Of a stretch of DNA of 64,000 nt, positions 55,601 to 63,756 are shown piece by piece. The notes beneath the pieces were generated by a model. That model was not told the origin of the DNA. It searched no databases and saw nothing but the letters and a program-made list of their open reading frames with translations. Position 1 is the first letter of the stretch; each line of letters begins with the position of its first letter. The position numbers were made by a program, and so were the translations under genes. The DNA is from Voacanga thouarsii (taxonomy: Eukaryota; Streptophyta; Magnoliopsida; Gentianales; Apocynaceae), in assembly GCA_026120185.1 (NCBI GenBank), contig JANUWF010003379.1, forward strand, positions 62,001-126,000. Reading direction: 5' to 3'.

Positions 55601-58600
55601 CCTAAGGGCATTTACAAAGATAGGAACTTTCAATTAATGATTTGACCATTAGATTTGTTTAAATTGCTAGCAAAAGTGTAATGACCAAGTTCTAATATAG
55701 TCGGATATATTTTGCCATGCAATCCAACAAATGTCTACAAAAATACCGAAAACCTATGCTATTTACAAAGATTGGAACTTCAATTAATGATCCGACCATT
55801 AGATTTATTTAAATTGTAAAAAAAAGTGTTATGACCAAATTTGAAGATAATCGAATATATTTTGGCATGCAATCCAACAAATGTCTACAGAAATACCGAA
55901 AACCTAAGACATTTACAAAGATAGGCACTTTCAATTAATGATCCGACCGTAAGATTTGTTTAAATTGGTAAGAAAAGAGTTAGGGCCAAGTTTGAATATA
56001 ATCGGATATATTTTCGCATGCAATCCACCAAATGTCTACAAAAAGACCGAAAACGTAAGACATTTACAAAGATAGGCACTTTGAATTAGTGATCCGACCC
56101 ATAGATTTGTTTAAATTGCTAATAAAAGTGTTATGACCAAATTTGAAGATAATAGGATATATTGTGGCGTGCAATCCATCAAATATCAACAAAAATACCG
56201 AAAACCTTAGCCATTTACAAAGATAGGCACTTTCAATTAATGATCTGACCGTTAGATTTGTTTAAATTGGTAGGAAATGAGTTATGGACAAGTTTAAATA
56301 TAATCGGATATATTTTCGCAGGCAATCCACCAAATGTCTACAAAATGGCCGAAAACCTAAGACATTTACAAAGATATACACTTTCAATTAGTGATCCGAC
56401 CATTAGATTTGTTTAAATAGCTAATAAAAGTGTTATGACCAAATTTGAAGATAATCGGATATATATTGCATGCAATCCGAGATATATCAACAAAAATACC
56501 GAAATCTTAAGGCATTCACAAAGATAGGCACTTTCAATTAATGATCCGACCGTTAGATTTGTTTAAATTGGTAGGAAATGAGTTATGGACAAGTTTAAAT
56601 ATAATCGGATATATTTTCGCAGGCAATCCACCAAATGTCTACAAAATGGCTGAAAACCTAAGACATTTACAAAGATATGCACTTTCAATTAGTGATCCGA
56701 CCATTAGATTTGTTTAAATAGCTAATAAAAGTGTTATGACCAAATTTGAAGATAATCGGATATATTTTGGCATGCAATCCAACAAATAACTACAAAAAGA
56801 CCGAAAACCTAAGGCATTTACAAAGATAGTCACTTTCAATTAATGATCCGACCGTTAGATTTTTAAAATTGCTAAGAAAAGTGTTATGCCAAAGTTTGAA
56901 TATAATCGGATATATTTTGGCATGCAATCCATCAAATGTCTACAAAAAGACCGAAAACCTAAGGCATTTACAAAGATTAGAACATTCAATTAATGATCCG
57001 ACCATTAGATTTGTTTAAATTGCAAATAAAAATGTTATGACCAAATTTGAAGATAATCGGATATAATTTGGCATGCAATCCAACAACTATCTACATAAAG
57101 ACCGAAAACCTAAGGGCATTTACAAAGATAGGAACTTCTAATAAATGATTTGATCATTGGATTTGTTTAAATTATTACAAAAAGTGTTATGACTAAATTT
57201 GAAGATAATCGGATATATTTTGGCATGCAATCCAACAAATATTTACAAAAATATCGAAACTTAAGGCATTTATAAAGATAGATATTCAATTAATGATCCG
57301 ACCGTTAGATTTGTTTAAATTGTTAAGAAAAGTGTTATGACCAAATTTGAAAATAATCGGATTTATTTTGGCTTGCAATCCATCAAATATAAAAAAAAAT
57401 ACCGAAAAACTATGGAATTTACAAAGATAGGAACTTTCAATTAATGATTCGACCATTAGATTTGTTTAAATTGCTAGCAAAAGTGTTATGACCAAGTTCT
57501 AATATAGTCGGATATATTTTGGCATGCAATCCAACAAATGTCTACAAAAAGACCAAAACCTATGTCATGTACAAAGATTGCAACTTTCAATTAATTATCT
57601 GACCAATAGATTTGTTTACATTGTTAAGAGAAGTGTTATGACCAATTTTTAATATAAACGGATATATTTTGGAATGCAATCCAACAAATGTCTACAAAAT
57701 TACCGAAAACCTTAGACATTTACAAAGATAGGCACTTTCAAATAATGATCCGACCGTTATATTTGTTTAAATTGGTAGGAAAAGAGTTATGGGCAAGTTA
57801 AAATATAATCGGATATATTTTCGCATGCAATCCACCAAACGTCTACAAAAAGACCGAAAACCTAAGACATTTACAAAGATAGGCACTTTCAAATAGTGAT
57901 CCGACCATTAGATTTGTTTAAATTCCTAATAAAATTGTTATGACCAAATTTGAGGATAATCGGATATATTTTTTCATGCAATCCAACAAATATCAACAAA
58001 AATACCGAAAACCTAAGGCATTTTTAAAGATAAGAACTTTCAAATAATGATCCGACCATTAGATTAGTTTAAATAGCAAGGAAAAGTGTTATGACCAAAT
58101 TTGAAGATAATCGGATATATTTTGGCATGCAATCCAACAAATGTCTACAAAAATACCGAAAACTTAAGGGCATTTACAAAGATAGGAACTTCCAATAAAT
58201 GATCTGACAATTAGATTTGTTTAAATAACTACAAAAAGTGTTATGACCAAGTTTGAATTTAATCGGATATATTTTGTCATGCAATCCAACGAATGTTTAC
58301 AAAAATACCGAAACCTAAGGCATTTACAAAGATAGGCACACTTTCAATTAATGATCCGACCGTTAAATTTTTTTAAATTGCTAAGAAAAGTGTTATGACC
58401 ACATTTGCAGATAATCGGATTTATTTTGGCTTGCAATCCATCAAATATCATCAAAAATACCGAAACTTAAGGCATTTTCGAAGATAGGAACTTTCAATTA
58501 ATGATTCGACTATTAGATTTGTTTAAATTGCCAGCAAAAGTGTTATGATCAAGTTCTAATATAGTTGGATATATTTTGGCATGCAATCCAACAAATGTCT

Positions 58601-58980
58601 ACAAAAAGACAGAAACCTAAGTCATTTACAAAGATTATAACTTTCAATTAATGATCTGACCATTAGATTTGTTTAAATTGCTAAGAGAAGTGTTATGACC
58701 AAGTTTTAATATAATCAGATATATTTTGGTATGCAATCCAACAAATGTCTACAAAATATCGAAAACCTAAGATATTTACAAAGATAGGCACTTTCAATTA
58801 ATGATCCGACCGTTAGATTTGTTTAAATTGGTAGGAAAAGAGTTATGGCCAAGTTTGAATATAATCGGATATATTTTTGCATGCAATCCACCAAATGTCT
58901 ACAAAAAGACAGAAAACCTAAGACATTTACAAAGATAGGCACTTTCAATTAGTGATTCGACCGTTAGATTTGTTTAAATT
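52601..58980 (+). repeat. Satellite, mosaic region F3
   Basis: These are head-to-tail monomers. The CCGAGATATATC marker at 53459 and the AACAAATAACTACAAAAAG variant (53916) both lie 6934-6935 bp from relatives at 46525 and 46981. CCGAGATATATC recurs at 56477, 3018 bp further on. No inserted element was seen. Confidence 0.83.
56222..56765 (+). repeat. Two-monomer tandem duplication (301-bp offset)
   Basis: The GGTAGGAAATGAGTTATGG monomer and its neighbour (GGCAATCCACC, CTACAAAATGGC) occur at 56269 and again at 56570. I saw three differences over about 240 bp. The same monomer type at about 53251 lacks the AAAATGGC change, so the duplication arose after that change. Confidence 0.8.
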
Positions 58981-61620
58981 GCTAATAAAAGTGTTATGAC
59001 CAAGTTTGAAGATAATAGGATATATTGTGGCATACAATCCAACAAATATCTACAAAAATAACGAAAAGCTAAGGCATTTACAAAGATAGGAACTTTGAAT
59101 TGTTGATCCGACAATTAGATTTGTTTAAATTATTAAAAAAAGTGTTATGACCAAATTTGAAGATAATCAGATATATTTTGGCATGCAATCCAACAAATAT
59201 CATAAAAAATACAGAAAACCTAAGGCATTTATAAAGATAGATACTTTCAATTAATGATCCAACAATTGTCTACAAAAAGACCTAAAACCTAAGGCATTTA
59301 CAAAGATAGGCACTTTTAATTAATGATTCGACCGTTATATTTGTTTAAACTACTACCAAAAGTGTTATGACCAAGTTTGAAGTTAATCGGATATATTTTG
59401 GCATGCAATCCAACAAATGTCTTCAAAAAGACCGAAACCTAAGGCATTTACAAAGGTAGGCAATTTTAATTAATGATCCGACCGTTAGATTTTTTTAAAT
59501 TGATAATAAAATTGTTATTACCAAGTTTGAAGATAATAATATATATTTTGGCATGGAATCCAACAAATATCTACAAAAAGACCGAAAACCTAAGACATTT
59601 ACAAAGATCGGCAAGTTCAATTAATGATCCGGCCGTTAGATTTTTTTAAATTGCTAATAATACTGTTATGACCAAATTAGAAAATAATCAGATATATTTT
59701 GGCATGCAATCCAACAAATATTAACAAAAATATCGAAATCCTAAGGCATTTACAAAGATAGACACTTTCAATTAATGAGGCGACCGTTAGATTTGTTTAA
59801 AATGCTAAGAAAAGTTTTATGACCAACTTTGAAGATAATGGGATATATTTTGGCGCGCAATCCATTAAATGTCTACAAAAAAACCGAAAACCTAAGGCAT
59901 TTACAAAGATAGACACTTTCAATTAATGATCGACCGTTAGATTTCTTTAAACTACTACAAAAAGTGTTATGACCAAGTTTGAAGTTAATTGGATATATTT
60001 TGGCATGCAATCCAACAAATGTCTACAAAAAGACCGAAAACCTAAGGCATTTACAAAGGGAGGCAATTTCAATTAATGATCCGACCGTTAGATTTTTTTT
60101 AAATTGATAATAAAATTGTTATGACTAAGTTTGAAGATAATAGTATATATTTTGGTATGCAATCCAACAAATATCTACAAAAATACCGAAAATCTAAGGC
60201 ATATACAAAGATAGGAATTTTGAATTAATGTTCTGACCGTTATATTTGTTTAAATTTCTAATAATAATGTTATGACTAAATTTGAAGATAATCAGATATA
60301 TTTTGGCATGCAATCCAACCAATATCAACAAAAATACCGAAAACATTTGGCATTTACAAAGAATGGCACTTTCAATTAATGATCTGACCGTTAGATTTGT
60401 TTATAGTGCTAAGAAAAGTGTTATTACCAAATTTGAAGATAATCGGATATATTTTGGCCTGCAATCCAATAAATGACTACAAAAAGACCAAAAACCCAAG
60501 GCATTTACAAAGATAGGCACTTTCAATTATTGATCCGACCGTTAGATTTTTTTAAATTTGTAGGAAAAGAGGTATGGCCAAGTTTGAATATAATTGGATA
60601 TATTTTCGCATTCAATCCACCAAATGTTTATAAAAAGAGTGAAAACCTAAGACATTTACAAAGATAGACACTTTCAATTTGTGATCCGACCATTAGATTT
60701 GTTTAAATTGCTAATAAAAGTGTTATTACCAAATTTGAAGATAATCGAATATATATTGCATGCAATCCAAGATATATCAATAAAAATACCGAAAACTTAA
60801 GGCATTCACAAAGATAGACACTTTCAATTTATGATCCGACCGTTAGATTTGTTTAAATTGCTTTGAAAAGTGTTATGACTAACTTTGAAGATAATAGGAT
60901 ATATTTTGGCATGCAATCCAACAAATGTCTACAAAAAGACCGAAAACCTAAGGCATTTACAAAGATAGACACTTTCAATTAATGATCCGACTATTAGATT
61001 TATTTGTACTACTACAGAAAGTGTTATGACCATGTTTGAAGTTAATCGGATATATTTTGGCATGCAATCCAACAAATGTCTATAAAAAGACTGAAACCTA
61101 AGGCATTTACAAAGAAAGGCATTAATGATCCGACCGTTTTTTAAATTGATAATAAAATTGTTATGACCTGGTTTGAAGATAATAGTATTTATTTTGGCAT
61201 GCAATCCAACAAATATCTACAAAAATAACGAAAACCTAAGGAATATACAAAGATAGGAACTTTGAATTAATGATCCGACCGTTAGATTTGTTTAAATTGC
61301 TAATAAAAGTGTTATGACCAAATTAGAAGATACACAGATATATTTTGGCATGCAATCCAATAAATATCAACAAAAATACCGAAAATCTAAGGCATTTACA
61401 GAGATAGGCACTTTCAATTAATGATCCGACCGTTAGATTTGTTTAAATTGCTAGGAAAAGTGCTATGACCAAATTTAAAGATAATCGGATTTATTTTGGC
61501 ATTCAATGCAACAAATGTCTACTAAAAGACCGAAAACCTAGTGCATTTACAAAGATAGGAACTTTAAATTAATGATCCGACCACTAGATTTGTTTAAAAT
61601 ACTACGAAAAGTGTTATGAC
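58981..61620 (+). repeat. Satellite, right edge of the array
   Basis: The last 17 or so monomers mix types. A family-2-like monomer lies near 59010 (GATATATTGTGG with ATAACGAAAAGC). Family-1-like words such as CAAATGTCTTCAAAAAGACC lie near 59410. A GAAGTTAAT(C/T)GG monomer recurs with spacings of 602 and 1057 bp (59382, 59984, 61041). The monomer near 61115 has lost bases in two places. The final unit stops at GTGTTATGAC (61611-61620). Confidence 0.82.
59200..59320 (+). repeat. Shortened monomer with microhomology join
   Basis: AATGATCC at about 59253-59260 runs directly into AACAATTGTCTAC, skipping about 82 bp (the rest of one monomer and the start of the next). The join falls on the shared word ATCC. 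Confidence 0.78.
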
Positions 61621-61770
61621 TGTTATGAATATCTTAAAATTATTGGAAGCTCCATTAATTAGTGGAGGCTCCACTAATTATGGATTTATGTGAATTATTA
61701 GAGATGATTTTTATGGATGTCCACCATTTAGTGGAGACACCACTAATTAAGATTAGTGGAAGATGATGTA
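61621..61770. other. Array/flank junction segment with short inverted repeats
   Basis: Satellite sequence ends at 61620, and the next bases (TGTTATGAATATCTTAAAAT) do not belong to the monomer. The first eight bases repeat the last satellite word TGTTATGA (61612-61619). Three related 18-bp units follow at about 61642, 61662 and 61731 (TTGGAAGCTCCATTAATT, GTGGAGGCTCCACTAATT, GTGGAGACACCACTAATT). A TG start at the exact junction would suit the end of an LTR or other element, but no partner end is visible. Confidence 0.5.
61656..61680. repeat. Perfect 12-bp inverted repeat
   Basis: TAATTAGTGGAG (61656-61667) and CTCCACTAATTA (61669-61680) are exact reverse complements separated by one base. With one bulged T the pairing extends three bases further on each side. 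Two weaker pairs lie next to it: TTAGTGG/CCACTAA (61728-61746) and CCACTAAT/ATTAGTGG (61740-61759). Confidence 0.9.
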
Positions 61771-61789
61771 TGTGAAACCCCAGTCAAAA

Positions 61790-61813
61790 CCAACCTTAGA
61801 GTAAGGGGGTTGG
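61790..61813. other. Small hairpin near candidate LTR start
   Basis: CCAACCTTA (61790-61798) can pair with TAA plus GGTTGG (61802-61804 and 61808-61813), with a GAG loop and a GGG bulge. The role is unknown. Confidence 0.5.
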
Positions 61814-61923
61814 GATGCATATCATGCTTTATTTCATGATTAAATACATTTTCATATGATTTTATGTGCTTTGGATTTGAGTTTTATTATTTTGAAGTCT
61901 TGTTGGTGAGTATTGTGTGAGAG

Positions 61924-61946
61924 GGGCAAAATGGTAATTTTTGCCC
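61924..61946. other. Perfect 8-bp hairpin GGGCAAAA/TTTTGCCC
   Basis: The arms are 61924-61931 and 61939-61946 with a seven-base loop. There is no long T-run after it on the plus strand. The role is unknown. Confidence 0.6.
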
Positions 61947-62015
61947 GAGGTGAAAATAGGGAGATAGCTTGTGGTAGGAATAGGAATTAATTTTCTAGTA
62001 AAAATAGCAACAAGA

Positions 62016-62086
62016 GTTGTTGTGGTTTAGTGGTTAAAGCCTTGGAATTAATTCTTGAGGTCTTGGGTTCGAATTCCATCATAGAA
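62016..62086 (+). mobile_element. tRNA-derived segment with Pol III A and B boxes (SINE head-like)
   Basis: An A box TGGTTTAGTGG lies at 62023-62033 and a B box GGTTCGAATTCC at 62066-62077. They start 43 bp apart, as in a real tRNA gene. The D arm folds (GTTT with AAGC around an AGTGGTTA loop), and the T arm forms GGG/TCC around TTCGAAT with one G-T pair. The anticodon stem is mostly wobble pairs and the acceptor stem (GTTGTTG against CATAGAA) pairs poorly, so this is not a functional tRNA. It could be the head of a tRNA-derived SINE or a tRNA-like piece within an LTR. I did not find clear target-site duplications or a poly(A) tail. Confidence 0.55.
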
Positions 62087-62104
62087 GCTTTAGTTTGATT
62101 AAAA

Positions 62105-62114
62105 TTTTATTTTT
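62105..62114 (+). terminator. T-run, possible Pol III stop after the tRNA-like segment
   Basis: TTTTATTTTT begins about 26 bases after the T arm of the tRNA-like segment. On the plus strand a run of four or five T would be enough for Pol III to stop. This is a positional inference only. Confidence 0.3.
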
Positions 62115-62491
62115 ACTTAGGGAGGATTAGTTTCGGCCTTAAGGGCCTAGAGCAAGGTGGTGATAATGACCTAGGAGAGACATGTTGGGAGTATTCTCAT
62201 TTCACTCATTTGCTCTACTCGAAATTCTTAAAGGGAATTCATTCTCCCTTGATCTTTAGTTTTTCTTAATTTTCAACTCCTTAGTTTGATCAAGATGTTC
62301 TATCCTTTTTCTTTCCAGAAAATTCAGTAAAGTGCTGAGGTCTTTTAGGATCAAAATGTCCTAGTAAAAGGCTTCTCATAAGTCTGGAAAATGTGGATGA
62401 ATTGTGGGAAATTCCAAGAGGAAAATCCCCCTAGTAAGCTTGCTGAAATTTCACTCTATAGCTAGTTCACCTTCCTTCTTGGAATGAACTG

Positions 62492-62507
62492 AAATTTTCC
62501 AGCTTGT
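62492..62507 (+). repeat. 16-bp direct repeat, copy 1
   Basis: AAATTTTCCAGCTTGT occurs here and again, exactly, at 62859-62874. Confidence 0.75.
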
Positions 62508-62833
62508 GTACCTTCAAAATATCGAACTTCTTAGCTAACATTCCCTTCCAAATGCTGCAGAAAAATGGCCTTAAGATCAGCTTGAAACATGAATTATTTC
62601 TACCATTTTCGGACTGCTCAAGAGCTGTACAAAACCAGTGAAAATTCTGGACAAGATCGCTACTTTGAGAGTCCAAAATCAAGTTGTTTTCTTCCAGATT
62701 TTGTGCAGCACCTTAGCCATATTTTTCCTCCATGAAGAAGGCTGGAAACCTGCCTTGAATACCCCTGAAATCCCCCTTCCAGCTAGCTGCAAATTGGCTA
62801 GAAGTGGCAGCCGAAAATCTGCCCAGAAATTCC

Positions 62834-62865
62834 TGTGCAGCGAAATTTTTGTGCAGGAAAATTTT
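62834..62865 (+). repeat. Two-unit 16-bp tandem repeat
   Basis: TGTGCAGCGAAATTTT (62834-62849) is followed directly by TGTGCAGGAAAATTTT (62850-62865), with 14 of 16 bases alike. Confidence 0.75.
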
Positions 62866-62874
62866 CCAGCTTGT
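62859..62874 (+). repeat. 16-bp direct repeat, copy 2
   Basis: This is an exact copy of 62492-62507, 367 bp downstream. It overlaps the short tandem repeat at 62834-62865. Confidence 0.75.
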
Positions 62875-63706
62875 TTCCTATTTCTCCTCCAGCCGAAAAC
62901 ACCAACCTACTTCTGTCAAAACCTCTCTTAAACCTCCATTAGCAGAGCTCCATTGTTTCCCTCAAGCTTCTGGACGAAAGGAAGCAATGGCTGTCCAAAA
63001 ATCTCTCCAACAAATCCCTGCAATTTAGCTTGATTGGTTTCCAAAATTTCAGCCATCTTGTTTAGCAACTTTCCATAAAATCTTACACCATTGACCAGAC
63101 ATCTTCTTCACCATTGTGCACCTTAGTTTCGGCCATCATAAGCCTCATTGAACCAGCTTTAATTCCTCAGAAAAGCTGCACATTCAGTCGGCCATAGGAG
63201 ACTTCAAAGCTGTCCAAATAATCAAGATATTCTTAGAATATTTAGTATCCAAATTCTCTTCCTAAAAATATTCTTCAAGGATTGTAACAACTAACCTTTC
63301 CTTTCCCTTCCAAATCAGAGAAACAACTCTCTAAGCCCTACAGAATTTTGGCAGCCCTAATTCCACGAAAATTCGGCAGCTGCTCCCAACCTTCCTCTCT
63401 CGATTTTCTTTAGCCAACAAGAACACACACACTACACCAAGAACACCTACTACCTTCTTTCACCTAATACACATTCAAACCACTTCAAACCCTCACGAAA
63501 ATCTCCAGATTTGATCTACTCTTTGCTGTGAATCCATCAACACCATTATTAACATCAAACTCCACAAATCATCTTGCTACTTTGGATCAAAACCAGAAAT
63601 TTTTGTGAAGGTCAAGAACATTTTCAAGGTAAATTTACTCTATCAACTTCATCTTCTTCAAACTTGATCTCCAATGAGAACTTATGTGAATGAACATACT
63701 AATGAT

Positions 63707-63719
63707 TTCTTCTTCTTCT

Positions 63720-63754
<35 letters not shown>
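63707..63754. repeat. Compound microsatellite (TTC)6 then (TC)16
   Basis: Six TTC units (63707-63724) run into sixteen TC units (63723-63754). Pyrimidine microsatellites like this are common in plant 5' leaders. On the minus strand it produces a meaningless Glu/Arg-rich frame. Confidence 0.95.

Positions 63755-63756
<2 letters not shown>

Larger units (their letters stand above)
1..61620 (+). repeat. Tandem satellite array, ~151-bp AT-rich monomer, ~408 copies
   Basis: The same unit of about 150-152 bp repeats head to tail from the first base to 61620. Landmark words in order are GTTATGACCAAATTTGAAG, GGATATATTTTGGCATGC, AATCCAACAAATGTCTAC, CATTTACAAAGAT, TTTCAATTAATGATC and GACCGTTAGATTTG, then TTTAAATTGCTA. 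By my count a consensus monomer has 49 G+C in 151 bases. No stretch in the opposite orientation and no foreign insertion was seen. Neighbouring monomers differ by point changes and small indels, while monomers many kilobases apart can be nearly identical, which shows higher-order organisation. Known biology: long arrays of nucleosome-length monomers are typical of plant centromeric or heterochromatic satellites. The family is not recognised, and the centromere assignment is inference. The array continues off the left edge of the window. Confidence 0.98.
62115..63706. other. Non-coding sequence of unknown origin
   Basis: No convincing coding frame, RNA gene or recognised repeat was seen. Open frames here are under 100 codons and show no domain. 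The stretch is notable for recurring words of the type TTTCGGCC, CAGCCGAAAA and TTCGGCAGC (near 62130, 62805, 62891, 63126, 63187, 63347 and 63370). It also contains the short internal repeats listed separately. A donor-like CAAGGTAAAT lies at about 63626-63635. Confidence 0.5.

Noticed and set aside
1..61620. Dozens of open frames of 60-116 codons on both strands, many hydrophobic on the minus strand (for example 38841-39191 and 23807-24100)
   Set aside because: They are translations of the satellite itself. The same peptide words recur every 151 bp, shift frame because 151 is not a multiple of three, and end after two or three monomers. No start context, domain or codon pattern supports a gene.
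1..61620. CRISPR-like array of repeats and spacers
   Set aside because: The whole 151-bp unit is repeated with no unique spacers, and the flank and composition are plant-like.
1..61620. CENP-B-box-like motif in the monomer
   Set aside because: I looked for the TTCG....A..CGGG pattern in the consensus and common variants and did not find it.
1..61620. Monomer as an old internal duplication (AATTTGAAGATAATC compared with CATTTACAAAGATAG about 70 bp apart)
   Set aside because: The similarity is short and could easily arise by chance in AT-rich sequence. No consistent second alignment was seen.
62016..62086. Functional tRNA gene
   Set aside because: The acceptor stem does not pair, the anticodon stem is mostly wobble pairs, and the T arm has a G-T pair at its base. 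Only the A and B boxes and the D and T arms are kept.
62467..63028. Open frames of 71-97 codons in the flank (62467-62682 minus, 62638-62931 plus, 62804-63028 plus)
   Set aside because: They overlap one another on different frames and strands, show no recognisable domain, and lie in sequence that looks non-coding.
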